IMG/VR virus record: IMGVR_UViG_3300009176_000043
Location: 1-41,999 of that record
Length of the DNA stretch: 41,999 nucleotides
Strand: one strand, 5' to 3'
Origin: a virus
The notes under the pieces are model-generated. The model had not been told where the DNA came from, ran no database searches, and worked only from the letters and a program-made list of their open reading frames with translations. Shown piece by piece: positions 15,086 through 22,319 of the stretch (the first letter of the stretch is position 1; the number at the start of each line of letters is the position of its first letter). The translations under genes were made by a program, and so were the position numbers.

Positions 15086-15732
15086 TGTCGGCGAACAAGT
15101 ATAGCATTTGGCACGCACTTGAGTTGGCGATCCGGCTTGCCGTGCGAGCCAATGAAGAGGTTCGTATCCTTGCGTCTCGCTCGATCGCTGGGCCGAAAGG
15201 TGATCCGGGCGAGCGTGGGCCTGATGGTCAGCCTGGTACGCCGGGCAAGCTGCCCATCGCCCGCGCATGGGCAGAGGGCGTTCATTATGAGGGTAGCGCA
15301 GTTACGCATGTGGGGGCGACGTGGCAGGCGTTACGAGATACTGGTCACGAGCCTCCGCATGATGATTGGATTTGTCTAGCGTTGCCGGGCGTGCCTGGAG
15401 AATCCGGGAAATCGTCAAAAGTATGCGGCACATACGATTCATCCCGTCAGTATTCTGAGCTTAATATCGTGGCTGTTAATGGGGCGACATTTATTGCGAA
15501 AGTGAATAATCCCGGCCCATGTCCAGGTAATGACTGGCAACTGATGTCGGCGGTTGGTAAGCGAGGCGAAAAAGGTGATCGTGGCGAGCAAGGGATGAGA
15601 GGAAATCCTGGTTTGCCGGGGCCTGGAGTGAAATCGCTCGTTGTAGATGGGGATGGCCTTTTAACTGTGATTAACGGCGACGGGTCTATAGTTACTTGTG
15701 ATCTCTATCCTGTGTTGGCGAAGATCCGATGA
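15085..15732 (+). CDS. Collagen-like tail/head fibre protein
   Basis: A 215-residue protein with three collagen-type Gly-x-Y tracts: residues about 36-54 (GPKGDPGERGPDGQPG), 101-109, and 158-181 (GKRGEKGDRGEQGMRG onward). Between the tracts are two small carbohydrate-binding-module-like domains: one with WAEGVHYEG ... GATWQALRDT ... DDWI, and one with GTYDSSRQY ... GATFIAKV ... DWQLM. This W/Y pattern is like the short chitin-binding-type modules found in phage fibres. A trimeric fibre with glycan-binding beads is the likely form. Start and stop overlap neighbours (TAATG, ATGA), so it belongs to one translational unit with the connector gene. Confidence 0.78.
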   Translation: MSANKYSIWHALELAIRLAVRANEEVRILASRSIAGPKGDPGERGPDGQPGTPGKLPIARAWAEGVHYEGSAVTHVGATWQALRDTGHEPPHDDWICLALPGVPGESGKSSKVCGTYDSSRQYSELNIVAVNGATFIAKVNNPGPCPGNDWQLMSAVGKRGEKGDRGEQGMRGNPGLPGPGVKSLVVDGDGLLTVINGDGSIVTCDLYPVLAKIR

Positions 15733-16406
15733 ACAATGATGTCGTCATCGTCACGGCTTCCGAGTTTACAATGCTAACAACGCTTGAGCGGGTCAAGCTG
15801 GAGCTGGATATTAAGAACGATACCAATAATGATCTCTTGAGCGCTCGTATTGCTTCAGCGTCTTCTGTGATCGACGGGCTATGTTTTCCGTCGCTGAAGC
15901 GCGAGACTGTCATCGAGACGTTTTACCCGGATCATTATGGCGAGTGCGCGGACAGGTTGACGCTGAACCATAGCCCGGTGGTGTCGATTAGCAGCGTCAC
16001 CGTAGATGGCACCGCACTGACTGATGCTGTGATTGTTGATGATGTCGTGACCGAACTTGCCGAGTGGCGTCTTGACGGCGAGAAGCTGCGGCTCCGTAGG
16101 CAAACGACCGCGGGTCGTCATTCCCATTGGTCGTTTTGTACAAGCATCGTTGTCTCTTATGTGGGCGGCTACCTACTTCCTGGACAGGCGGGCAGAGACC
16201 TTCCATACGAGATCGAGGACGCCTGCGTTGAGCTTGTTGCAGCTTATTGGGCTGCCCGCGGGCGAGACCCTGGGTTGCGGGCAGAGGAAAATGTTGGAGT
16301 TTATAGGTTTGAGTATCAGACTACTGTAAATGGATATGATTACCCTGTACCGAAAGGGGTAATGGACAAGCTCGATCGGTATTTACGAAAAGAGATGGTG
16401 CTGTAA
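15729..16406 (+). CDS. Head-tail connector (gp6-like adaptor)
   Basis: A 225-residue protein fitting the gp6/gp15-like adaptor family that docks under the portal. The N-terminal helices (LTTLERVKLELDIKNDTNNDLL) with SARIASASSVIDGLC are the family signature. A beta part with FYPD ... LNHSPVVSISSVTVDG follows, then VVSYVGGYLLPGQAGRDLPYEIEDACVELVAAYW, where the YxGG-PxxLP-x-x-I-x-x-A motif is typical. A C-terminal arm ends in a helix (MDKLDRYLRKEMVL). ATG 15729 overlaps the fibre stop. It marks the head side of the head-tail junction, which is then interrupted by the glycan cassette. Confidence 0.85.
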   Translation: MNNDVVIVTASEFTMLTTLERVKLELDIKNDTNNDLLSARIASASSVIDGLCFPSLKRETVIETFYPDHYGECADRLTLNHSPVVSISSVTVDGTALTDAVIVDDVVTELAEWRLDGEKLRLRRQTTAGRHSHWSFCTSIVVSYVGGYLLPGQAGRDLPYEIEDACVELVAAYWAARGRDPGLRAEENVGVYRFEYQTTVNGYDYPVPKGVMDKLDRYLRKEMVL

Positions 16407-16428
16407 AACGAATGGTTGCAAAAATATA

Positions 16429-17157
16429 ATGAAGCATCTCTCGTTTGTTATGGCGTATTACATGAACCCGGTCATGCTCGCATATCAATACGACGTATGG
16501 GCCTCATATCCGGATAATCTAAAAGAACGGATTGATGTAGTTCTTGTTGATGATGGCAGTCCATCGGAATATGCGATCACGGTTCCTCGTCCGGATAATC
16601 TTCCGCCACTGAGAATCTACCGTGTACTAGTCGATAAGCCGTGGAACCAACACGGTGCCAGGAATCTTGGGGCGCGCGAGGCCGAGGGGCCGTGGCTATT
16701 CCTAACGGATATGGATCACGTTCTTTCTGCCGAGAGCCTTGAGCGGCTCCTTGAACGACGTAACGAGAATGTCGTTTATATGTTTGCTCGCGTTGACGCG
16801 CCAGATATGACGCCAACGCGGCGTCACGATGGAACAATGAAGCCGCATCCTAACACGTTCGCCATGACCAAAGAAATTTATTGGAAGATTGGCGGATACG
16901 ATGAACGGTTTTGTGGAATTTACGGAACAGATAGCTTGTTCCGATCGCGAGCGGCGGCTCTCGCAAAATTCAGACATTTGGACGACGTACCAATCATTCG
17001 GTATTCGCGCGAGATTATTGCTGATGCCTCGACTCGGACTTTGGCTCGCAAAGAGGGTCGCAGTGACGCAAAGCGTCGCTTGCTGGCGAAGATTGCCGCT
17101 GAGGGTAGCGTCGATAAAACAGAGACGCTGAAGTTTCCGTGGGAACGCGTGCTGTGA
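16429..17157 (+). CDS. Family 2-type glycosyltransferase
   Basis: A 242-residue GT-A fold enzyme that should transfer a sugar from a nucleotide-sugar donor. Signatures: VVLVDDGSP (D41, D42) at the end of the second strand for the nucleotide, QHGARNLGA (about 74-82), and the metal-binding DMD at 94-96. The acceptor side has NTFAMTKEIYWKIGGYDERFCGIYGTD, the usual Gly-Gly-x-Asp-Glu motif. No membrane span, so it is cytoplasmic. First gene of a five-gene cassette; its stop overlaps the next start as GTGA. Donor and acceptor cannot be told. There is no strong ribosome site and only a TATAAT overlapping the ATG. Confidence 0.87.
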   Translation: MKHLSFVMAYYMNPVMLAYQYDVWASYPDNLKERIDVVLVDDGSPSEYAITVPRPDNLPPLRIYRVLVDKPWNQHGARNLGAREAEGPWLFLTDMDHVLSAESLERLLERRNENVVYMFARVDAPDMTPTRRHDGTMKPHPNTFAMTKEIYWKIGGYDERFCGIYGTDSLFRSRAAALAKFRHLDDVPIIRYSREIIADASTRTLARKEGRSDAKRRLLAKIAAEGSVDKTETLKFPWERVL

Positions 17158-17726
17158 TCCAGATCGATGCCCGAGGTCACGATCTTACGGTTGTTGCCTT
17201 CTCCGGCATGGCATCGAAAAACCGAATATACGAATGGACTCGGAGTTTTGATGGAGTCAATGCTAATTTCATCGGGGTTCGGGATGACGCCCGGCGCTGG
17301 TATCAATTTGAAACGTCTGACATTACTGAGGTCGTTCGTCGCGCTGTTGTGCGGGCGGGCGGCGCTCGAGTCATGACGATCGGGGCCTCAGCGGGCGGCT
17401 TTGCGGCGCTGCTGTTTGGTCGCATCTTGCAGGCTGATCGTATTCTGGTGTGGTCGCCACAGTCGGCCTGTGGGGCTGCAAAGCGGGCGCTGGGCGACGA
17501 CCGCTGGCCTGACCTATGCAATTCGACGCCATCCTTTGATCTGGAGGACGTGTATCCGGAGGCTGTCGTGCATGTCGCCGCTGACGACCTAATGGATATG
17601 ATGCACGCGCGCCGGCTGACGCCAGGTCGTCTGATCATCCATCCGGGTGGCGGGCACAATCTGCCGACTATGCTCAAGGAGTCTGGCGAATTGCGGTGGA
17701 TTTTGGACGAGGCGGTTGCTGCGTGA
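17154..17726 (+). CDS. Alpha/beta-hydrolase-fold protein in glycan cassette
   Basis: A 190-residue protein from GTG 17154 (GTGA overlap with the glycosyltransferase); an upstream in-frame GTG at 17139 is possible. A nucleophile elbow GASAGG places Ser at residue 79, an acidic candidate is D144/D145 (HVAADDLMD), and the catalytic His is H168 in HPGGGHNLP. The segment order (strand VVAFSGM, helix, elbow, acid, His) fits an esterase or acyl-transfer alpha/beta hydrolase. Small hydrolases of this kind occur in polysaccharide loci, where they may remove or transfer O-acyl groups. Its neighbours support work on a glycan. The substrate is unknown. Confidence 0.72.
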   Translation: MIQIDARGHDLTVVAFSGMASKNRIYEWTRSFDGVNANFIGVRDDARRWYQFETSDITEVVRRAVVRAGGARVMTIGASAGGFAALLFGRILQADRILVWSPQSACGAAKRALGDDRWPDLCNSTPSFDLEDVYPEAVVHVAADDLMDMMHARRLTPGRLIIHPGGGHNLPTMLKESGELRWILDEAVAA

Positions 17727-18391
17727 ACATCGTCTCGTTCCTCGCGCCGCGCCAAGATCATCCGCGCTGGAATGACATTTATTTTGATCTGCTTGAGATC
17801 CTCGATCGCTCGTGCCGCCATCTTGGCCTTCGTCATGTGGTACTGACTGACGATCCGATGCTACCGCATGGCGAGCTATTCTGCCGGCCTCTACCGGCTG
17901 ATCTGATGCAGGCCGCGACACAGGCGCACTTTGAATGGCTCGCTCAAGGCGATTGGCGCGGTAGCGATACATGCTTTGTTGGCGTTGACTGTATCGCTCT
18001 CCAAGATCCAACGCTTGCGTTATGCGGCAAGTTCGATATGGCCGTTACCTATCGTGACGCGCGTGCGAGATACCCAATAAATACCGGGATGATCTATATC
18101 TCGGCTAACGCACGCGAGCGTGCTCGGGCGCTATTCAAGCGGGTTGCTGATCGCACCGGAACAACGTGGTGTGACGATCAGCGGGCAATACAGGCTGAAC
18201 TAGCGCCTATGCCAGATAGTCATGGCATCCACGACCGCGCGATGATGAAGGTCGGTTTCATACCGATGTTCTTATTTAATGAACGGCCGGATGGGCTTTC
18301 CCCAATGCCAGGCCGCATCATGCTCCATTTTCGTGGGAAGATAGAGCGCAAGAAGCAGATGGTTGAATGGGCAGCGAAGTGGATAAAGTAA
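17723..18391 (+). CDS. Glycosyltransferase, GT8-like
   Basis: A 222-residue protein starting at GTG 17723, overlapping the previous stop as GTGA. It has the layout of GT-A enzymes of the GT8 or related type: VVLTDDP near residue 40, then the DxD-equivalent FVGVDCIALQDP with D89, then the INTGMIYIS stretch that follows the metal site in this class, and a C-terminal HFRGK that would contact the donor phosphates. No membrane segment. As third member of the cassette it probably adds a further sugar. Sugar identity cannot be read from sequence. The 3' end overlaps the acetyltransferase gene by 25 nt. Confidence 0.72.
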   Translation: MNIVSFLAPRQDHPRWNDIYFDLLEILDRSCRHLGLRHVVLTDDPMLPHGELFCRPLPADLMQAATQAHFEWLAQGDWRGSDTCFVGVDCIALQDPTLALCGKFDMAVTYRDARARYPINTGMIYISANARERARALFKRVADRTGTTWCDDQRAIQAELAPMPDSHGIHDRAMMKVGFIPMFLFNERPDGLSPMPGRIMLHFRGKIERKKQMVEWAAKWIK

Positions 18392-19071
18392 TTGATACTG
18401 ACGACGCGCTGAAGGTCCGCCTTTCGATGGACGGCTATGCCCGGTTCCCGAACGGGGCAATGGTTCACAGGACCGCTGTGGTAGCCTCCTGGGTATCGCT
18501 TGGACCAGACTGCATCGTGCATCCCTTCGCGGTTGTTGGGCGCATTCCAAGCCGTAGCCGGTCACTCGCTCGCCAGCCTGCTGCTGCAGAACATCTGGAG
18601 ATTGGCTCCCGAACAGCGATTGGCTGTCACGCCGTCGTTTTTGCGGATGTCGATATTGGCAAGGATTGCCTGATTGGCGATTTCTCTCTGATTCGAGAAG
18701 GAACTTTGATCGGAAATCTATGCGTCATTGGATGTCATGTTTCGATCAGCTATGATTGCGAAATTGCCGATCGTTGCGTGTTCCAAAATAGCACTGTATT
18801 CCACGGATCATGTGGTGAAGGCTGCTTTTTCGGAGTCGGCGTTGTCTGTTCGTCTGACCGTCGAGTCGATCTTGATAATTATGCTCATCACGGTTCAACG
18901 CCTCCTATTATCGGCAAGCGCGTCATGATTGGTACTGGCGCTAATCTGATTGCTGGGATCAAGATTGGTGATGGCGCTAGGGTCGCTGCTGGTGCTATCG
19001 TTACGAAGGATGTCCCAAGCCAATGTTTGATGATTGGTCAAGCAGCATCAATACGTCATGTTCAAATCTAA
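18367..19071 (+). CDS. Hexapeptide-repeat O-/N-acyltransferase
   Basis: A 234-residue left-handed parallel beta-helix protein of the LpxA/CysE-like superfamily. Hexad steps with I/V/L at every sixth position are clear from about residue 35 (AVVASWVSLGPDCIVHPFAVVG) through EIGSRTAIGCHAVVFADVDIG, DCLIGDFSLIREG, CVIGCHVSISYDCEI, and the final turns KRVMIGTGANLIAGIKIGDGARVAAGAIVTKDV. That end motif is typical of acetyltransferases using acetyl-CoA. H200-type residues in NYAHHG are candidates for catalysis. Start ATG 18367 overlaps the upstream gene by 25 nt; ATG 18427 is an alternative. Probably acetylates a sugar made by the cassette. Confidence 0.85.
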   Translation: MGSEVDKVIDTDDALKVRLSMDGYARFPNGAMVHRTAVVASWVSLGPDCIVHPFAVVGRIPSRSRSLARQPAAAEHLEIGSRTAIGCHAVVFADVDIGKDCLIGDFSLIREGTLIGNLCVIGCHVSISYDCEIADRCVFQNSTVFHGSCGEGCFFGVGVVCSSDRRVDLDNYAHHGSTPPIIGKRVMIGTGANLIAGIKIGDGARVAAGAIVTKDVPSQCLMIGQAASIRHVQI

Positions 19072-19783
19072 TGAACTGTTAACCGTGCTCGTTTGGCTCT
19101 GGGCACAGCCGGATAGTTTCGGTGATTACACAGCGTATCATGTCAACGTATTTGCAGATATGGTGCGACGTAATCTGTCCATTCCGCACCGTATAGCCTG
19201 CGTAACCGATATTCCCGAGGGAATTGATCCTAGCATTACGATAATTCCTTCTCCTCGGGAATTTGAGGATGTACGTATTCCGACATGGAGAGAGCATAAG
19301 CCGCAATGCTTGCGGCGGCTCTCGATGTTCCGGAGAGATGCCGCAGAAATATTTGGACAACGTTTTGTCTGTATGGATCTCGATTGCGTAATTTCTGGAA
19401 CACTCGATTCACTATTCGAGACAGACGTGCCATTCAAGATGGCTTGCGGGACTCGCGAGGGCAGGCCGTACAATGGATCGATGATGCTGATAACCGCTGG
19501 ATCTCGGCCGCAGGTTTATGAGCAGTTTACCCCCGAGCGCGCCGTTGTGGCTGGCAAAAGATTTCTTGGCTCCGACCAGGCATGGATAAGCTACATCCTC
19601 GGGTCAGGAGAGCCAACGTGGGGTTCGGAGGATGGTGTGTGTTGGAGGGATTCTCCACTTCCTCAAGAGCAACGTCGTATTACGTTTTATCCGGGATCAC
19701 CTAAGCCGTGGGAAATTATTAAGTTTAACCCAAATAATTGGATAGCTAAGCACTATAGTCGCAGTATGACGGAGATAATATGA
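19058..19783 (+). CDS. Glycosyltransferase with DLD motif (phage-type)
   Basis: A 241-residue protein from ATG 19058, whose first codons overlap the acetyltransferase end; TTG at 19034 is an alternative. It shows the pattern of a phage and bacterial GT family: NVFADMVRRNLSIPHRIACVTD, LRRLSMFRRDAAEIFGQRF, then the metal site CMDLDCVI (D107, D109), and RPYNGSMMLI. The end WEIIKFNPNNWIAKHYSRS resembles the His-containing C-terminal end of GT-A enzymes. Cytoplasmic. Last glycan gene; its stop overlaps the next ATG as ATGA. It shows the cassette has three different transferases, enough for a short branched oligosaccharide. Confidence 0.8.
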   Translation: MFKSNELLTVLVWLWAQPDSFGDYTAYHVNVFADMVRRNLSIPHRIACVTDIPEGIDPSITIIPSPREFEDVRIPTWREHKPQCLRRLSMFRRDAAEIFGQRFVCMDLDCVISGTLDSLFETDVPFKMACGTREGRPYNGSMMLITAGSRPQVYEQFTPERAVVAGKRFLGSDQAWISYILGSGEPTWGSEDGVCWRDSPLPQEQRRITFYPGSPKPWEIIKFNPNNWIAKHYSRSMTEII

Positions 19784-20280
19784 AACGCATTATTGTTTCT
19801 GTACTTGCGTTCGGCTTACTGGCCGCCACGCCCGCGCTCGCTTTCACGGGCCGCATTATCAATTTGGGTGATGCCGCGGTGTCGGCGGCAGTCACAAACC
19901 AGGTAATTACGAGCAGCGTATCGGCGCAGAGCGTAGCGATTGCATATGTGGATCGGCTGGAAGGCGCGCAGGCGCTTACATTCGAGGCAAATTTTACATG
20001 GGGTGCTGGTGGCACTACGTTGAAGGTTGACCTTGAGACTTCTGTCGATCAAGGAACGAGCTGGTTGCCGATCTGCCGCATTGCGTTCACGACAGCAAGC
20101 GCACTAAAGGTTGTTAATATTTCCGGTCTTACGCCGAAGATTGCGGCGATAACTCCGGCTGTTCCTTCGGATGACGCATGTACCGATGGTATAATTGGAG
20201 AACGGTTTCGTGTGCGGATTACGAGCGTCGGTGTGTACACTGGAAATACATTAGTTTCGACGCGTGCGGCAGTACGCTAA
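19780..20280 (+). CDS. Signal-peptide-bearing beta-rich protein
   Basis: A 166-residue protein beginning with a classic Sec signal: MKR, a hydrophobic core IIVSVLAFGLLAA, and a TPALA cleavage site before F22. There is no lipobox Cys. The mature part is beta-rich, with ALTFEANFTWGAGGTTLKVD, a VDQGTSWLPICRI segment and RFRVRITSVGVYTGNT, resembling single-domain virion proteins except for the signal. ATG 19780 overlaps the last glycosyltransferase stop (ATGA), so it is coupled to the cassette. It may reach the periplasm as a surface or exclusion protein, or the leader may be vestigial on a virion protein. Confidence 0.68.
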   Translation: MKRIIVSVLAFGLLAATPALAFTGRIINLGDAAVSAAVTNQVITSSVSAQSVAIAYVDRLEGAQALTFEANFTWGAGGTTLKVDLETSVDQGTSWLPICRIAFTTASALKVVNISGLTPKIAAITPAVPSDDACTDGIIGERFRVRITSVGVYTGNTLVSTRAAVR

Positions 20281-20628
20281 ATGCCCGTCGAGCGAACAAA
20301 ATCCCTTTATGCACGAACGCTGAAGGAAACCGTCTTTATTCGCCGTTACACCGGCAGCGGTCCGAACAGGCCACTCTTCGACACGCCGGCCAGGGCGCGC
20401 GTCATGGGATACCAGCCCCATGAACTTGTTGGCACGATCCAGCAGGGCGACCGTAGGGCAATCGTATTCGTACCGGACCTCGTAGATGCTGGCTTCGCGC
20501 TACCCGTGACGAGCAACGACAAGCTCGTAGTGCGTGGGCGCGAGCTCACGATAATGACTCCCGATGACAACACCCGACGTGATGAGGATGAGCTGATTGC
20601 GTTGGAATTGCAGGTCAGAGGTCAATAA
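20281..20628 (+). CDS. Putative head closure (stopper) protein
   Basis: A 115-residue protein starting at ATG 20281, directly abutting the preceding stop. The N-terminal pair of strands (LKETVFIRRYTG) is followed by the central GDRRAIVFVPDLVDAGF and a C-terminal block DKLVVRGRELTIMTPDD ... DELIALELQVRG. This resembles SPP1 gp16/lambda FII-type closure proteins, in which a hydrophobic beta-barrel with a DGREY-like hairpin seals the connector. The position between the connector and neck/terminator genes supports the call. Identification is by pattern, not by search. Confidence 0.6.
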   Translation: MPVERTKSLYARTLKETVFIRRYTGSGPNRPLFDTPARARVMGYQPHELVGTIQQGDRRAIVFVPDLVDAGFALPVTSNDKLVVRGRELTIMTPDDNTRRDEDELIALELQVRGQ

Positions 20629-20632
20629 TTCG

Positions 20633-20926
20633 TTACAGTGGTCGGCTAATTACATATCCCCGCTCCCTCAGAGTAGAAATTAACTGCGCGTCTGTGAAAT
20701 TCTTAATATCACTGAATGCGATAATGTCATTAGCATACAAGAAATCCATTACGAGCTTTTCTGTTTTCTTTCCAAAATTGCCGCCTTTCCATAGCAGACT
20801 GATGACCTTCTGAGGGTCATCTGCTAACGCTTTCGATGGCGTGTCATAGCCAGCTCTCATGAGGCACCAAACTGCGCGAGTGTTCAGGCACGTCAAGCGC
20901 CACGCTGGGTGAAACGATGTGTCCAT
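20633..20926 (-). CDS. RNA polymerase alpha C-terminal-domain-like protein (antisense)
   Basis: The only convincing minus-strand gene in the window: 97 residues, ATG at 20926-20924, TAA at 20635-20633, with AGG 5 nt before the ATG. Residues about 12-65 read like the helix-hairpin-helix alpha-CTD of bacterial RNA polymerase: CLNTRAVWCLMRAGYDT corresponds to the conserved L-S-x-R-x-x-N-C-L-x-x-x-x-I-x-T helix region, and GGNFGKKT corresponds to the P-N-x-G-K-K-S-L turn. A second helical segment (NDIIAFSDIKNFTDAQLISTLRERGY) follows. It fills an otherwise empty 331-bp gap between head-closure and neck genes. It could bind DNA or alpha-CTD partners and reprogram transcription; this function is inference. 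Confidence 0.68.
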   Translation of the reverse strand: MDTSFHPAWRLTCLNTRAVWCLMRAGYDTPSKALADDPQKVISLLWKGGNFGKKTEKLVMDFLYANDIIAFSDIKNFTDAQLISTLRERGYVISRPL

Positions 20927-20959
20927 TTTAGCCTGTTTCCATTAGTCGAAGAGCCGATT

Positions 20960-21643
20960 ATGGCACGCTCCGCATTCGCGCGCACGATCCAGCTTCAGCT
21001 TGATAAATACTCTCCTGAGCAAGCGCGGATCAAGCATATCGAAATTGCCCGTAAGGGATTTGCCGCATTCTACGCGAGGCAAGAGGTTAAGCCTGAATAT
21101 ACCTTAGAAGTGGATGGGCATCCGGCTACATCCGAGGATGAGGTTAAGCAATATGGGATTATTGTTTATAAATTTAATAGACTGGGTGAGGTCGCGCAAT
21201 TTGCGTTGGATGTTCTGATTGTTCGGGTTCGTAAGTTCTATCCTGGTAAGGATGAGAAAAGCTATATCAACAACTTCTTTGTCGGAATCAACGGCAAGTT
21301 CATTGATGCGGAAGACTTCGATCCAAAACTTGTTCCGCCTCGCGCTGAAATCATTATCGGGAATAAGGTTCCGTTCAATCGTAAACTCGACGTTCAGCGT
21401 GTCGGGGGCGAGGTTCTTTCATTTAAGATACCGGCAGGTCTATTTGATTTAGCTGCTCTCGTTGTAACTCGTGAGTATGGCAAGATAGTAACTGTTAAGC
21501 GCAGCTATAATATACAACATCCAGATAAGCACGAGTTGATTCGAGAGCAGGAATACCTTTCAGGACCGCGCAAAGGCAAATCGCGTAAGCGGGCTGGAAC
21601 GCTTGTCGAGAGTCCGGGGCTGGTGATTGTGTCGAGGGTGTAG
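20960..21643 (+). CDS. Putative neck/head-tail joining protein
   Basis: A 227-residue protein from ATG 20960 with GAAGAG upstream; the frame is open from 20909, inside the antisense gene region, but the extra codons look non-coding. It begins with a helix (ARTIQLQLDKYSPEQARIKH), then TLEVDGHPATSEDEVKQYG and a hydrophobic helix-strand LGEVAQFALDVLIVRVRKFYPG, followed by SYINNFFVGINGKFI, and ends in a basic Arg/Lys-rich tail. Location between head closure and tail terminator suggests a gp10-like joining or neck role. The family is not named with confidence. A conserved virion protein is the safe statement. Confidence 0.6.
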   Translation: MARSAFARTIQLQLDKYSPEQARIKHIEIARKGFAAFYARQEVKPEYTLEVDGHPATSEDEVKQYGIIVYKFNRLGEVAQFALDVLIVRVRKFYPGKDEKSYINNFFVGINGKFIDAEDFDPKLVPPRAEIIIGNKVPFNRKLDVQRVGGEVLSFKIPAGLFDLAALVVTREYGKIVTVKRSYNIQHPDKHELIREQEYLSGPRKGKSRKRAGTLVESPGLVIVSRV

Positions 21644-21793
21644 ACAAGTAAATGGTCCCCGGATTCGAACCGGCGCTTGTCGCGTACATCGACTCCTGAA
21701 GCGCTATTTGGAGATGATGCCGATAGCGACGTAAGGGACAAATTCCCTGTCACTCCAGATCTTGATCTATAGCGGAACATAAGGCGGTAGTCA

Positions 21794-22237
21794 ATGAACT
21801 GGGATGCCGCCGAAGCCGCGATCCGATCGCGCATTGAGTCGCAATGGGCGAGTGGCGCTTTCTCCAGCATTCCCCTTGTCTTTGAGAATGAGCAGGCGCC
21901 GAATAGCCCGAGCTACATGGTTGTGATTTTTGAAGGATACGACGCGGAAAAGGGCATCTACGGCAGTGTAGGCAAAAGGTACTCTGTAGACTTTGGTTTG
22001 GTACTTTTCCACTGCTTTATCCCAAGCGGATGGGGAAAGGCTGCCGCGTCCGCCCCAGTGCGAGCGCTGACGCAGATGATCGAGCTACAGACTATCTCTG
22101 CGGCGATCGATATGGACAAAGGGTTGCCGCCCTCGCCTACTGATTATGGCGATCTATTGACGCCAGCCGGACAGCCGGACGGTAATTACTATCGAATTTC
22201 TGGCCGCGTGTCGTTTATTATTCGCGGAAAGCTCTAG
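21794..22237 (+). CDS. Tail terminator/tail completion protein
   Basis: A 147-residue protein with the layout of tail terminators (lambda gpU/DUF4128-type): N-terminal helix NWDAAEAAIRSRIESQW, then strand PLVFENEQAPNS, a strand pair YMVVIFEGYDAEKG, and the FGLVLFHCFIPSGWGKAAA strand-helix segment. It ends with GNYYRISGRVSFIIRGKL, the strand that closes the fold. It would form the hexameric ring that caps the tail tube beneath the head. It directly precedes the tube gene, as expected. Start ATG 21794 has AAGG about 10 nt upstream. The preceding 150 bases (21644-21793) hold no gene that I can support. Confidence 0.78.
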   Translation: MNWDAAEAAIRSRIESQWASGAFSSIPLVFENEQAPNSPSYMVVIFEGYDAEKGIYGSVGKRYSVDFGLVLFHCFIPSGWGKAAASAPVRALTQMIELQTISAAIDMDKGLPPSPTDYGDLLTPAGQPDGNYYRISGRVSFIIRGKL

Positions 22238-22264
22238 AAAAACAATACACTGTTAATAAAGAAC

Positions 22265-22279
22265 CCCGCGCGCCGCGGG
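22265..22279 (+). promoter_or_regulatory. GC-rich hairpin before tail tube gene
   Basis: CCCGCG (22265-22270), loop CGC, CGCGGG (22274-22279): a perfect 6-bp stem in the leader of the tail tube gene, 41 nt upstream of its ATG. No T tract follows. It is the fourth hairpin placed beside a high-copy virion gene in this window. Stabiliser or processing role is inferred. Confidence 0.4.
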
Positions 22280-22319
22280 CCTTCGGCGCTTGTTACAACT
22301 CTGCTGAAGGACGATACAG

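Noticed and set aside
16425-16430. TATAAT just before the first glycosyltransferase as a promoter
   Set aside because: It overlaps the ATG, so transcription would start inside the gene, and the region 17 bases upstream (TGTAAA) matches the -35 consensus poorly.
21653-21675. T-arm-like GGTTCGAATCCGG with CCA on the minus strand, suggesting a tRNA
   Set aside because: Only a few bases separate the T-arm from CCA, so a 7-bp acceptor stem cannot form, and no matching D-arm or anticodon arm was found. At most a short tRNA-like remnant.
21644-21793. Possible small gene in the gap before the tail terminator
   Set aside because: No start with ribosome site and convincing reading frame; only an AGGGA/TCCCT hairpin near 21734-21748.
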